From Rathayibacter sp. SD072 (lineage in GTDB: Bacteria; Actinomycetota; Actinomycetes; Actinomycetales; Microbacteriaceae), in contig NZ_JADILJ010000023.1 of NCBI RefSeq assembly GCF_017355185.1, positions 1 to 58,452 on the forward strand: a stretch of DNA of 58,452 nucleotides, written 5' to 3'. Shown here piece after piece: positions 23,666 to 30,877 of the stretch. The notes beneath the pieces are model-generated. The model saw nothing but the letters and a program-made list of their open reading frames with translations. It was not told the DNA's origin and did not search any database. Both the position numbers and the translations under genes were made by a program. How positions within the stretch are numbered: the stretch's first letter is position 1; the number at the start of each line of letters is the position of its first letter.

Positions 23666-24946
23666 GTGAGCAAACAGGACGGCAGCGGGCGGCAGGTCAC
23701 GATCGAGCCCGTCGACGACCCGGGCGCCAGCATCATGCACATCGACATGGATGCGTTCTTCGCGTCGGTCGAGCTCCTCGAGCGTCCCGATCTCCGCGGC
23801 CGCCCGGTGATCGTCGGGCACATCGGCTCGCGGTCCGTCGTGACGGCGGCGACCTACGAGGCGCGTCGGTTCGGGGTGAACTCCGCGATGCCGATGGCCG
23901 TCGCCCTCCGCAAGTGCCCGCACGCGGTGGTCCTCGAACCGCACATGGACCGCTACCGCGAGGCGTCGCGTCGCGTGATGGCGATCTTCGACTCCTTCAC
24001 CCCGCTGGTCGAGCGCCTGAGCATCGACGAGGCCTTCCTCGACGTGGCCGGTGCCCGCCGGATCTCCGGCTCGCCCTTCGCGATCGGCACCGCGATCCGC
24101 GAGCGGGTGCACTCCGAGCTCGGGTTGACCTGCTCCGTCGGCATCGCGAGCACCAAGTTCGTCGCCAAGCTCGCCTCCGGCCGCTCCAAGCCCGACGGCC
24201 TCCTGGTCGTCCCCTCCGACGGCGTGCGCGAGTTCCTCGACCCGCTCCCCGTGAGCGCGCTCTGGGGCGTCGGAGCGAGCACCGAGGAGGCGCTGCTCAA
24301 GCGCGGACTGCGGACGGTCGCCGACGTCGCCTCGACCCCGCTGCCCGTGCTGATCGGCTCGCTCGGCGACGCGACCGGGCGTCGGCTGCACGCCCTCTCG
24401 AACGGAGTCGACCCGCGGCCGGTCGACACCCGCCAGGTCGAGAAGAGCGCGGGTCACGAGATCACCTTCGCCGACGACGTCGCCGATCCCGAACTGGTGC
24501 GTCGGGAGCTGCTGCGACTGTGCGACAAGGTGGCGGTGCGCCTGCGCCGCTCGGGCGTGCGGTGCCGCACGGTCGCCGTCAAGGTCCGCTTCGGCGACTT
24601 CAGCACGCTCACCCGGTCCCGCACGCTGCCCGAGGCCACCGACGTGGCGCGGGTGCTCTACGAGGCCTCGTCCGCACTGCTCGAGGCGGCGAACCCCCTG
24701 CGCCGACCGGTCCGCCTGATCGGCGTGCGCGGCGAGCAGCTCGTCGACGGCGACGAGGTCGCCTTCTCGCTCTGGAACGACTCCGACGACTGGCGCGACG
24801 CCGAGCTCGCGGTCGACGGAGTCGCGGCGCGGTTCGGGTCGGGGGCCGTGCGTCCCGCATCGCTGCTGTCCCGCTCGGCACCGGAGTCGGCGAAGGGGAT
24901 CGACCTCAGCGACAGCCTCGCTACGCGGAGCCGATCGTCAGACTGA
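23666..24946 (+). CDS. dinB: DNA polymerase IV (Y family)
   Basis: Translesion DNA polymerase of 426 residues. The palm motifs are IMHIDMDAFFASVELLERP (first catalytic Asp pair) and ERLSIDEAFLDV (SIDEAFLD with Asp and Glu). The steric and thumb regions follow (SVGIASTKFVAKLASGRSKPDG, then LWGVGASTEEALLKRGLRTV). The little-finger domain makes up the rest. It ends in LSDSLATRSRSSD and I see no clear beta-clamp pentapeptide, so clamp binding is uncertain. GTG 23666 has AGGA six bases upstream. The last 26 bp overlap the tail of the convergent EEP gene. No SOS box was identified upstream. Confidence 0.95.
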   Translation: MSKQDGSGRQVTIEPVDDPGASIMHIDMDAFFASVELLERPDLRGRPVIVGHIGSRSVVTAATYEARRFGVNSAMPMAVALRKCPHAVVLEPHMDRYREASRRVMAIFDSFTPLVERLSIDEAFLDVAGARRISGSPFAIGTAIRERVHSELGLTCSVGIASTKFVAKLASGRSKPDGLLVVPSDGVREFLDPLPVSALWGVGASTEEALLKRGLRTVADVASTPLPVLIGSLGDATGRRLHALSNGVDPRPVDTRQVEKSAGHEITFADDVADPELVRRELLRLCDKVAVRLRRSGVRCRTVAVKVRFGDFSTLTRSRTLPEATDVARVLYEASSALLEAANPLRRPVRLIGVRGEQLVDGDEVAFSLWNDSDDWRDAELAVDGVAARFGSGAVRPASLLSRSAPESAKGIDLSDSLATRSRSSD

Positions 24947-25844
24947 CGGGCCGGTGGTCCGACCCGTTCGGCGGCAGCACCTCCACGGTCGAGGCGGGGA
25001 CGCCGTCGGCGAGAGCGTGATCGAGGCTCACGAGCGGGAGCAGCGCGGGCCACGTGGCGGGGAAGCCGATCCCCGAGGTCCGCACGAGTGCTGCCTGCTC
25101 GAGGACCGGGGCGAGGAGGTGGTCGTCGGGAGCCGTGTTGAAGTCGCCGATCACCAGGGTGCGCTCCGACTCGTCCTGAGCGAGGACGTCCGCCAGTCCG
25201 CCGAGCATCACGTCCCGCTCCTCGTGGTCGCCGAGGCGGAACGAGGCCAGGTGGACGACGAAGAGCCGGGTCGAGCCGACCGTCGTCCCGATGTCGACCG
25301 CGAGGGCGCGGTCCCAGCCCAACCCGAGGTCGAGCGGCTCCGCGTTCGACAGCTCCTCCCGGCTCCACACGCCGACGGTGCCGACGACGAAGGAGTGCGG
25401 GTAGGTCCCGGACAGCTCCGCGTCCACCGCGTCGCGCGCGTCGCCGTCGAGCTCCTGGAGAGCGATCACGTCGGGCTCCCGCGAGGCGAGCTCGAGGGCC
25501 AGGGCACCCGCGTCCGCACTCGCGGCGATGTTCTGGCTGACGACGGTGAAGGATCCCGAGCGCACGAGGGGGCCGGGCACGGCCACCGGCAGCACGAGCA
25601 CGCCGTAGACGGTCGCGAGCACAGTGGCAGCGGCCCCCGCGGCGCGCGAGCGCAGGCCGACGGCCGCGGTGATCAGCAGGAGGACGACGAGGCCGGTCCA
25701 CGGGATCGCGGTCTCGAGCACGGAGAGCCAGCCCGCCGACTCCGGCAGCAGCCGATGGACGGCGAGGAACGCCGCGAGCACGGCGCTCGCACCCACGACG
25801 ACGGCCGCCCGGAGAGGGTGACGTCGGCGGGGGCGCTGCGGCAT
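24921..25844 (-). CDS. Membrane-anchored endonuclease/exonuclease/phosphatase (EEP) family protein
   Basis: A 307-residue protein with an N-terminal membrane part and a C-terminal EEP catalytic domain. Hydrophobic segments lie at about residues 12-30, 45-62 and 68-90, so the catalytic domain follows three helices. EEP motifs are VVSQNIAA (metal-binding Asn), DVIALQELDGDAR (metal Glu), LFVVHLASFR, LVIGDFNTAP (catalytic Asp/Asn) and the C-terminal SDHRPVSL (Asp/His). Members hydrolyse phosphodiesters in nucleic acids or lipids; the substrate here cannot be told. It overlaps dinB by 26 bp at the 3' ends. Confidence 0.9.
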   Translation of the reverse strand: MPQRPRRRHPLRAAVVVGASAVLAAFLAVHRLLPESAGWLSVLETAIPWTGLVVLLLITAAVGLRSRAAGAAATVLATVYGVLVLPVAVPGPLVRSGSFTVVSQNIAASADAGALALELASREPDVIALQELDGDARDAVDAELSGTYPHSFVVGTVGVWSREELSNAEPLDLGLGWDRALAVDIGTTVGSTRLFVVHLASFRLGDHEERDVMLGGLADVLAQDESERTLVIGDFNTAPDDHLLAPVLEQAALVRTSGIGFPATWPALLPLVSLDHALADGVPASTVEVLPPNGSDHRPVSLTIGSA

Positions 25845-25933
25845 CCGTCGAGTATGACCGCTGCCCCGGTGACCGGGGTGGGGGAGTCCTGAGCGAGCCC
25901 GCGCGGCGGTTGTCCCCCCGTCGAGCCCGGGAG

Positions 25934-25939
25934 TAGCGT
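25934..25939 (+). promoter_or_regulatory. -10 box of the GerW-like gene (leaderless)
   Basis: TAGCGT, exactly 6 nt before the ATG at 25946, with no ribosome site between them. Confidence 0.5.
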
Positions 25940-25945
25940 TCGGGC

Positions 25946-26275
25946 ATGCCCAACATCGCCGTGTCCCTGGCCGACAAAGTCACCTCCGCGGGAGCCGCGA
26001 CGATCTACGGGGAGCCCGTGGACGTCGACGGCGCCACGATGGTGCCCGTCGCACTCCGCTGGTTCGGCTTCGGCGGCGGCAGCGGCTCCGAGGAGGGCCA
26101 GGAGGGCGGCGGCGGTGGTGGCGGCGGTGCCGTCGTCCCGATCGGGGCCTACATCAAGGACGACCTCGGACTGCGCTTCCAGCCCAACATCGTGTCGGTC
26201 CTGGCCGTGGGCATCCCCTTCGTCTGGGTCACCGGCAAGGCTCTCGCCCGTCTCGTCCGCGCACTCAAGAAGTAG
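25946..26275 (+). CDS. GerW/YtfJ-family protein
   Basis: A 109-residue protein of the Spore_YtfJ (GerW) family. The pattern is GEPVDVDGATMVPVALRWFGFGGGSG, a glycine-rich loop of eight consecutive glycines (codons around 26110-26130), then VVPIGAYIKDDLGLRFQPN. One hydrophobic helix ends the protein (VSVLAVGIPFVWVTGKALARL). In Bacillus the homologue acts in spore germination. Actinobacteria that do not sporulate carry such genes with no known job, so the function is unknown. The mRNA is probably leaderless. Three palindromic repeat units follow the stop within 12 bp. Confidence 0.8.
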   Translation: MPNIAVSLADKVTSAGAATIYGEPVDVDGATMVPVALRWFGFGGGSGSEEGQEGGGGGGGGAVVPIGAYIKDDLGLRFQPNIVSVLAVGIPFVWVTGKALARLVRALKK

Positions 26276-26286
26276 GCGGTCGCGCC

Positions 26287-26372
26287 GTCCTCAGCGCAGG
26301 CGCTGAGCGGCGTCGTGGTCCTCAGCGAAGGCGCTGAGCGGCGTCCTGGTCCTCAGCGCATGCGCTGAGGGC
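26287..26372. repeat. Tandem 31-bp palindromic repeat, 2.8 copies
   Basis: Units start at 26287, 26318 and 26349 (the last is 24 bp). Each contains CTCAGCG-NNN-CGCTGAG dyad symmetry. The third centre is a perfect 20-bp palindrome at 26351-26370; the first two have one or two central mismatches. Units one and two differ at 2 of 31 positions. The third supplies the last codons and the TGA of the minus-strand DUF3592 gene. The array lies between two convergent genes and could act as a bidirectional terminator series or a protein-binding array. Confidence 0.85.
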
Positions 26373-26736
26373 GAGCGGTGAACCACTTCTTCTGCGTGCG
26401 GCCGAATCCGACGATCAGTCGCTCGGCGTCGCCCGGGTGTCGCGGATCGTAGACGACGGCGACCGGCTCACCGGCCATCCAGGCGTCTCCCCGACGCTGG
26501 GGGACCTTCAGGGCGCGTCGCTCCTCGCCGTTCTCGAGGCGGTACGAGACGAGCAGCCGCCCGGCATGGCTGCCGCGTGCGCCCGGCATCGATGCGCCGT
26601 CGGGGAGCACGCGCCCCTGCACGCGCGTCCCGGAGCCCAGCAGCTCGCGCCGGATGCGCCGACGCCTCTGCCACAGGAGCGCGTGGAGCAGGACCAGCAG
26701 CACGACGGCGAGAACGACGACCACCGACCACGACAT
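26353..26736 (-). CDS. DUF3592-like membrane protein
   Basis: A 127-residue protein with one N-terminal transmembrane helix (residues about 2-22, SWSVVVVLAVVLLVLLHALLW) followed by a basic cytoplasmic stop (QRRRRIRREL). A DUF3592-like beta domain follows (GTRVQGRVLPDG, then GRLLVSYRLENGEER and PVAVVYDPRHPGDAERLIVGF). The function of the family is not known. ATG 26736 is preferred over upstream codons because the latter run through the divergent riboswitch. The final codons RPQRMR and the stop fall inside the palindromic repeat, which suggests the repeat has grown into or been co-opted by the gene end. Confidence 0.75.
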   Translation of the reverse strand: MSWSVVVVLAVVLLVLLHALLWQRRRRIRRELLGSGTRVQGRVLPDGASMPGARGSHAGRLLVSYRLENGEERRALKVPQRRGDAWMAGEPVAVVYDPRHPGDAERLIVGFGRTQKKWFTARPQRMR

Positions 26737-26742
26737 GCTGTC

Positions 26743-26748
26743 TATGAT
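26743..26748 (+). promoter_or_regulatory. Candidate -10 box for the TPP riboswitch transcript
   Basis: TATGAT lies just upstream of the aptamer, predicting transcription from about 26755. The opposite strand reads ATCATA, which may serve the divergent DUF3592 gene. Confidence 0.45.
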
Positions 26749-26751
26749 TGC

Positions 26752-26846
26752 TGACGAACACGGGAGTCCGGTGCACCGGACTGAGAGGAAGGCACGCAGC
26801 CTTCGACCGTCGAACCTGATCTGGGTCATGCCAGCGAAGGAACGTT
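26752..26846 (+). ncRNA. TPP riboswitch (THI element)
   Basis: The conserved blocks are in order: CGGGAGTCC and CGGACTGAGAGG for the pyrimidine-binding arm, then CGTCGAACCTGATCTGGGT and ATGCCAGCGAAGGAACG for the pyrophosphate-binding arm and closing stem. The core bases match the family consensus. It lies about 55 nt upstream of ykoE, a thiamine-precursor transporter gene, which is the expected target. Binding of thiamine pyrophosphate should lower expression of the downstream operon. Confidence 0.95.
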
Positions 26847-26865
26847 TCGATCTCCTCTTCCTACC

Positions 26866-26898
26866 CGTGCCCTCCATTCGCTTCCACGAAAGGGCACG
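26866..26898 (+). promoter_or_regulatory. SD-sequestering hairpin (riboswitch expression platform)
   Basis: Arms CGTGCCCT (26866-26873) and AGGGCACG (26891-26898) form an 8-bp stem. The 3' arm contains most of the ribosome site AAAGGG (26889-26894), 7 nt before the ykoE GTG. No U tract follows. This argues for control of translation rather than termination when TPP is bound. Confidence 0.6.
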
Positions 26899-26901
26899 TC
26901 A

Positions 26902-27534
26902 GTGCAGAACTCCACCCTTCCCACCACCCGGCGCCGCGATCTCCGCTGGCGCGTCGTCGACATCGTCGTGGCGAGCGTCGTCGCCGTCGCGAGCGGCATC
27001 GTCTTCTGGGCCTGGGGCCTCGCGACCAACGTCCTCGGCCTCGCCTTCGAGTTCCTCCCCGGACTCGGCGGGATCCTCGGCGGCGGCTGGCTCTTCGCCG
27101 GCGTCCTGGGCGGCCTCATCATCCGCAAGCCCGGTGCCGCGCTCTACACCGAGCTGGTCGCCGCGGTCGTCTCCGCGCTGATCGGCACCCAGTGGGGCTA
27201 CCTGGTCCTGCTGTCCGGACTGGTCCAGGGACTGGGCGCCGAGCTCATCTTCGCGCTCTTCCTGTACCGCAGCGGTCGGCCGATCGTGGCGCTGCTCGCC
27301 GGCGCCGGTGCGGGTCTCGCCCTCGCGATCAACGACCTGATCGTCTGGTACGCGGGTGTGGACGGACTCTTCGCCACCGTCTACATCGTCTCCTCGATCG
27401 TGTCCGGCATCGTCCTCGCGGGGCTCCTGCCCTGGCTCGCCGTCCGTGGACTGGCCGCTTCCGGCGCCCTCGACCGCTTCGCCTCGGGGCGCGAGGGCAG
27501 GGTGATCGATGCAGCCGGCGCGGGCGCTCGATGA
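26902..27534 (+). CDS. ykoE: YkoE, substrate-binding (S) component of thiamine-precursor ECF transporter
   Basis: A 210-residue integral membrane protein that captures the substrate, probably hydroxymethylpyrimidine or thiamine, for an energy-coupling-factor transporter. The family pattern includes WRVVDIVVASVVAVASGIVFWAWG, then GGWLFAGVLGGLIIRKPGAALYTE and WGYLVLLSGLVQGLGAELIFALF. About six hydrophobic helices are visible. GTG 26902 follows the riboswitch and has AAAGGG seven bases upstream within a hairpin. Its TGA overlaps the ykoD ATG (ATGA). It is the first gene of ykoE-ykoD-ykoC-kinase. Confidence 0.92.
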   Translation: MQNSTLPTTRRRDLRWRVVDIVVASVVAVASGIVFWAWGLATNVLGLAFEFLPGLGGILGGGWLFAGVLGGLIIRKPGAALYTELVAAVVSALIGTQWGYLVLLSGLVQGLGAELIFALFLYRSGRPIVALLAGAGAGLALAINDLIVWYAGVDGLFATVYIVSSIVSGIVLAGLLPWLAVRGLAASGALDRFASGREGRVIDAAGAGAR

Positions 27535-28985
27535 GCGGTGCCGCCGTCTCGGCGCGCGGCTGGAGCTGGCGGCACGCCGGGCGCTCGCGGTCGGCCGTGT
27601 CCGGGCTCGACCTCGAGATCGGGCCGGGGGAGCGCGTGCTGCTCCTCGGCCCCTCCGGTGCGGGCAAGAGCACTCTGCTGCACGCTCTCGCCGGAGTCCT
27701 CGGCGGCGAGGAGGACGGCGCGTCGGCCGGTGAGCTGACCCTCGACGGCGAGTCCCCCCTCCGGCGCCGCGGGGTGGCGGGTCTGGTGCTGCAGGATCCG
27801 GACACCCAGGCCGTGCTGGCGCGGGTGGGCGACGATGTCGGCTTCGCGTGCGAGAACCTCGGCGTCCCCGCGGCCGAGATCCCGGAGCGCGTGCGGCAGG
27901 CTCTCGAGGACGTCGGGCTCGACGTGCCGCTCGACCGCTCGACATCGGCTCTGTCGGGCGGGCAGAAGCAGCGGCTCGCCCTCGCGGGCGTGCTGGCCAT
28001 GCGACCGAGGCTCCTCCTGCTGGACGAGCCGACGGCCAACCTCGATCCGGTCGGCGTCCGCGAGGTGCGCGACGCCGTCGAGCGGAGCACGGAGGGCTCG
28101 GGAGCGACCCTCGTCGTCGTCGAGCACCGCGTGGACGTCTGGATCGACCTCGTCGACCGGGTCGTGGTGCTGGGTGCGGACGGAACCGTGATCGCCGACG
28201 GCGCCCCCGCGACCGTGCTCGTCGACGCGCGCGAGGTGCTCGTCACGGCGGGGGTCTGGCTGCCGGGGGAGGTCCCGGCGCGCCGCCACGGCCCGGAGGG
28301 ATCCACCGCGGCCGCGTTGCGCACCTCCGCCCTCGCGCTGGCGCGTCCGGTCTTCGGCGTGCGCCGTCCGCCCCTGATCGCCTCCGGACTCGATCTCGAG
28401 ATCGCCGAGGGGCGGGTCACCGCCGTGCTGGGCCCCAACGGAGCGGGGAAGTCGACGCTCGCACTCACGCTCGCCGGACTCCTGCCGCCCGCCGACGGGG
28501 AGGTCGTCGCCTCGGACGCGGTGCGTGCCGGAGCGTCACGGCACCCGCACCGCTGGCGCTCCGCCGAGCTCGCCGACCGCGTCGCGATGGTCTTCCAGGA
28601 GCCCGAGCACCAGTTCCTGACGGCGCGGGTGCGGCAGGAGCTGCACCTGGGCACGCGGAACGCGTCGGAGCGCGCCCGGGCCGACGCGATGCTCGACCGG
28701 CTCGGGCTGTCGACCCTGGCCGATGCCAACCCCTTCACCCTCTCCGGGGGCGAGAAGCGCCGGCTCGCCGTCGCCTCCGCCCTGGTGCGCCGCCCCGCGG
28801 TCGTCGTCCTCGACGAGCCGACCTTCGGCCAGGACCGCCGCACCTGGGACGTGGTGATCGACCTGCTGGCCGAGCTCCGCACCGAGGGCCGCGCGATCCT
28901 CGCCGTCACCCACGACGAGCACCTCGTGAGCGCCCTGGCCGACGCCGTCGTGCCGCTCGGTGCTCAGGAAGGAGTCCCGCGATGA
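27531..28985 (+). CDS. ykoD: YkoD, duplicated ECF-type ABC ATPase
   Basis: A 484-residue ATPase with two complete ABC domains on one chain, the usual arrangement in Yko systems. The first has Walker A GPSGAGKST, Q-loop VLQDPDTQ, signature ALSGGQKQRLALAG and Walker B LLLLDEPTANLD. The second has GPNGAGKST, VFQEPEHQ, TLSGGEKRRLAVAS and VVVLDEPTFGQD. Both halves keep all catalytic motifs. It powers uptake by YkoE with YkoC. It overlaps ykoE by 4 bp and ykoC by 4 bp, so all three are translationally coupled. Confidence 0.93.
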   Translation: MSGAAVSARGWSWRHAGRSRSAVSGLDLEIGPGERVLLLGPSGAGKSTLLHALAGVLGGEEDGASAGELTLDGESPLRRRGVAGLVLQDPDTQAVLARVGDDVGFACENLGVPAAEIPERVRQALEDVGLDVPLDRSTSALSGGQKQRLALAGVLAMRPRLLLLDEPTANLDPVGVREVRDAVERSTEGSGATLVVVEHRVDVWIDLVDRVVVLGADGTVIADGAPATVLVDAREVLVTAGVWLPGEVPARRHGPEGSTAAALRTSALALARPVFGVRRPPLIASGLDLEIAEGRVTAVLGPNGAGKSTLALTLAGLLPPADGEVVASDAVRAGASRHPHRWRSAELADRVAMVFQEPEHQFLTARVRQELHLGTRNASERARADAMLDRLGLSTLADANPFTLSGGEKRRLAVASALVRRPAVVVLDEPTFGQDRRTWDVVIDLLAELRTEGRAILAVTHDEHLVSALADAVVPLGAQEGVPR

Positions 28986-29779
28986 CGCTCCTCACGGCGC
29001 TCCCCGCCCGGGGGCGGATCGCTCGAGCGAATCCCGTCGCGAAGCTGCTCGCGAGCCTCGTGATCGCGGTCGTCCTCGTCCTCACCCTCGACTCGGTGTC
29101 GGCCGCGACCGCTCTGGCGCTCGAGCTGCTGGTCCTGCCCTTCGCGGGGCTGCGCCTCGGCGATCTCCTCCGCCGCACCGCGCCGGTGCTGATCGCCGCG
29201 CCCCTCGCGGGCATGACCACCGTCCTCTACGGTCGCGACAGCGGAGCCCTCCTAGCGGAGTTCCTGTTCGTGAGCGTCACCGAGGGGTCGCTGGCGCTCG
29301 GAGGGGCCATCACCCTGCGCGTGCTCGCGATCGGTCTGCCCAGCGTGGTGCTGATCGCGACCACCGACCCGACCGACCTCGCGGACGGTCTCGCACAGAT
29401 CCTCCGCCTCCCCTCGCGCTTCGTGCTCGGCGGTCTGGCGGGCATGCGACTGGTCGGCCTGCTCGTCGAGGACTGGAGGACCCTGTCGATGGCTCGTCGC
29501 GCGCGCGGAGTGGCCGACGGGCGTGGACCGGTGCACGCCCTGCGGAGCCTCGCCGGCCGGACGTTCTCCCTCCTGGTGCTCGCCATCCGGCGGGGGAGCA
29601 GGCTGGCGACGGCGATGGAGGCGAAGGGCTTCGGAGCGCAGACGCCCCGGACCTGGGCCCGGGTGTCCCGCTTCGGCGGCGGAGACGTGCTGCTGGTCCT
29701 GGGCGGAGTGGTGATCGCCGGACTCTCCGTGACCGCGGCGCTGGTCGCCGGCACCTGGAGCTTCGTGCTCCGTGGCTGA
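28982..29779 (+). CDS. ykoC: YkoC, ECF transporter transmembrane (T) component
   Basis: A 265-residue EcfT-type membrane protein that links the ATPase to the S component. It starts NPVAKLLASLVIAVVLVLTLD and shows about five hydrophobic helices. The coupling motifs are RARGV (SMARRARGVAD) and a second AMEAKGFG, which replace the two Ala-Arg-Gly motifs of the family. The helix that follows (VLLVLGGVVIAGLSVTAALVAG) ends the protein. The last 8 bp overlap the downstream kinase gene. It starts in ATGA with the ykoD stop. Confidence 0.92.
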   Translation: MTLLTALPARGRIARANPVAKLLASLVIAVVLVLTLDSVSAATALALELLVLPFAGLRLGDLLRRTAPVLIAAPLAGMTTVLYGRDSGALLAEFLFVSVTEGSLALGGAITLRVLAIGLPSVVLIATTDPTDLADGLAQILRLPSRFVLGGLAGMRLVGLLVEDWRTLSMARRARGVADGRGPVHALRSLAGRTFSLLVLAIRRGSRLATAMEAKGFGAQTPRTWARVSRFGGGDVLLVLGGVVIAGLSVTAALVAGTWSFVLRG

Positions 29780-30335
29780 GCGCCTGACGACGACGACCGC
29801 GCGGGCGCTCGCGCGGCGTCTCGTGGACAGGCGCGCTCGGACCGTCCTCGTCGACGGCCCGAGCGGCTCGGGCAAGTCGACCTTCGCCCAGGACCTTCTC
29901 GGGCAGCTGCGAGCGGTGCCCGGGGCGCCCGACTCGGTGCTGGTGCGGATGGACGACCTCTACCCGGGATGGTCGGGGTTGGAGCGAGCCGTCGACGACG
30001 TCGCCCGTCGGCTCGTCCGCCCGCACGCGCTCCACGGAGGAGGGCGGTGGCGGCCCTGGAACTGGGCGAGCGGGACGTCCGGCGGGCCGGTGCAGGTGCG
30101 CGAGCGGCTCCTCCTCGTGGAGGGCTGCGGTACCGCGTCCACGGCGAGCAGGGCCGTCGCCGACCTGACCCTCTGGATCGAGACGGACGACGTCGAGCGG
30201 CGACGCCGTGCGCTCCGCCGCGACGGTGCGCTCTTCGAGGCGCACTGGGACGAGTGGGACGAGCAGTTCCGGCGCTACCGCGAGCGCGAGCGGCCGCACG
30301 AGGGTGCCGACCTGATCCTGGACAGCAGCGGCTGA
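29772..30335 (+). CDS. P-loop nucleoside/nucleotide kinase-like protein
   Basis: A 187-residue P-loop NTPase. Walker A is VDGPSGSGKSTFAQDLL (about residues 27-43). The second conserved block is VRMDDLYPGWSGLERAVDD with an acidic pair after the beta strand, as in uridine-kinase-like enzymes. RLLLVEGCGTAS follows, and an arginine-rich lid (DDVERRRRALRRDG) precedes EAHWDEWDEQFRRYRERERP. The substrate is unknown. GTG 29772 is inside the end of ykoC (8-bp overlap), so it is translated with the thiamine-precursor transporter and probably falls under the TPP riboswitch. A role in phosphorylating the imported compound is possible but unproven. Confidence 0.8.
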   Translation: MAERLTTTTARALARRLVDRRARTVLVDGPSGSGKSTFAQDLLGQLRAVPGAPDSVLVRMDDLYPGWSGLERAVDDVARRLVRPHALHGGGRWRPWNWASGTSGGPVQVRERLLLVEGCGTASTASRAVADLTLWIETDDVERRRRALRRDGALFEAHWDEWDEQFRRYRERERPHEGADLILDSSG

Positions 30336-30345
30336 TCCCGCTCGG

Positions 30346-30696
30346 TCAGGCCCAGCCGAGCTCGTGCAGCCGGTCGTCGTCGATGCCGTAGAAGTGCGCG
30401 ATCTCGTGGACGAGCGTCACGTGGATCTCGTCGCGCAACTCGTCCAGGGTCGCGCACGCGGCGAGGTGCGGCTCGCGGAACAGCACGATGCGGTCCGGCA
30501 TCTCGCCGAAGCCGTAGCGCTCGCGCTCGGTGAGGGCGACTCCGTCGTAGACGCCGAGGAGATCGAGGGACCCGTCCTCGGGGCGGTCCTCCACCACGAA
30601 CACCACGTTCTCGAGTCCGTCGACCATGTCGTCCGGCAGGGCGTCGAGCTCGGCGACCACGAGGCTCTCGAACGCGTCCTCGTCCAGATCGAGCAT
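30346..30696 (-). CDS. Metallopeptidase-like zincin family protein (PF06262)
   Basis: A 116-residue minimal zincin-like protein. The metal motif is VTLVHEIAHFYGIDDDRLHELGW, an HExxH with a third ligand candidate downstream. The rest is acidic (MLDLDEDAFESLVVAEL and PDDMVDGLENVVFVVED). Members of the family are single-domain and of unknown substrate. ATG 30696 has AGGAGG eight bases upstream, a strong site. It lies directly after the tRNA-His terminator and may depend on read-through or on an undetected promoter. Its stop is 10 bp from that of the kinase gene. Confidence 0.88.
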   Translation of the reverse strand: MLDLDEDAFESLVVAELDALPDDMVDGLENVVFVVEDRPEDGSLDLLGVYDGVALTERERYGFGEMPDRIVLFREPHLAACATLDELRDEIHVTLVHEIAHFYGIDDDRLHELGWA

Positions 30697-30719
30697 CGGC
30701 GCCTCCTGCTGAAGAAGAA

Positions 30720-30748
30720 AGGGCCCGGAGTCGATGACTCCGGGCCCT
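30720..30748 (-). terminator. Intrinsic terminator of tRNA-His
   Basis: Perfect 13-bp arms with a 3-nt loop (arm AGGGCCCGGAGTC). On the minus strand it is followed by a T-rich run TTTCTTCTT, the textbook layout. It starts 5 bp past the tRNA 3' end. Confidence 0.85.
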
Positions 30749-30753
30749 CCTGG

Positions 30754-30827
30754 GGTGAGTAACGGGGCTCGAACCCGCGACCTCCTAGACCACAACCAGG
30801 CGCTCTGCCAACTGAGCTATACCCACC
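30754..30827 (-). tRNA. tRNA-His (GTG anticodon)
   Basis: Cloverleaf of 74 nt including G-1. The acceptor pairs G-1 with C73 in addition to seven standard pairs (GTGGGTA with TACTCAC), the identity mark of tRNA-His. The D arm is GCTC/GAGC, the anticodon loop TTGTGGT gives GTG, and the T loop is TTCGAGC. No CCA is encoded. Confidence 0.96.
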
Positions 30828-30877
30828 AGGACGGTGTTCCGAGAGGGTGTCCCTCTCGAAGCAACTGTACGAGACTA

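Noticed and set aside
26287-26372. CRISPR array
   Set aside because: Repeats are head-to-tail with no unique spacers, only three units, and no cas genes are near.
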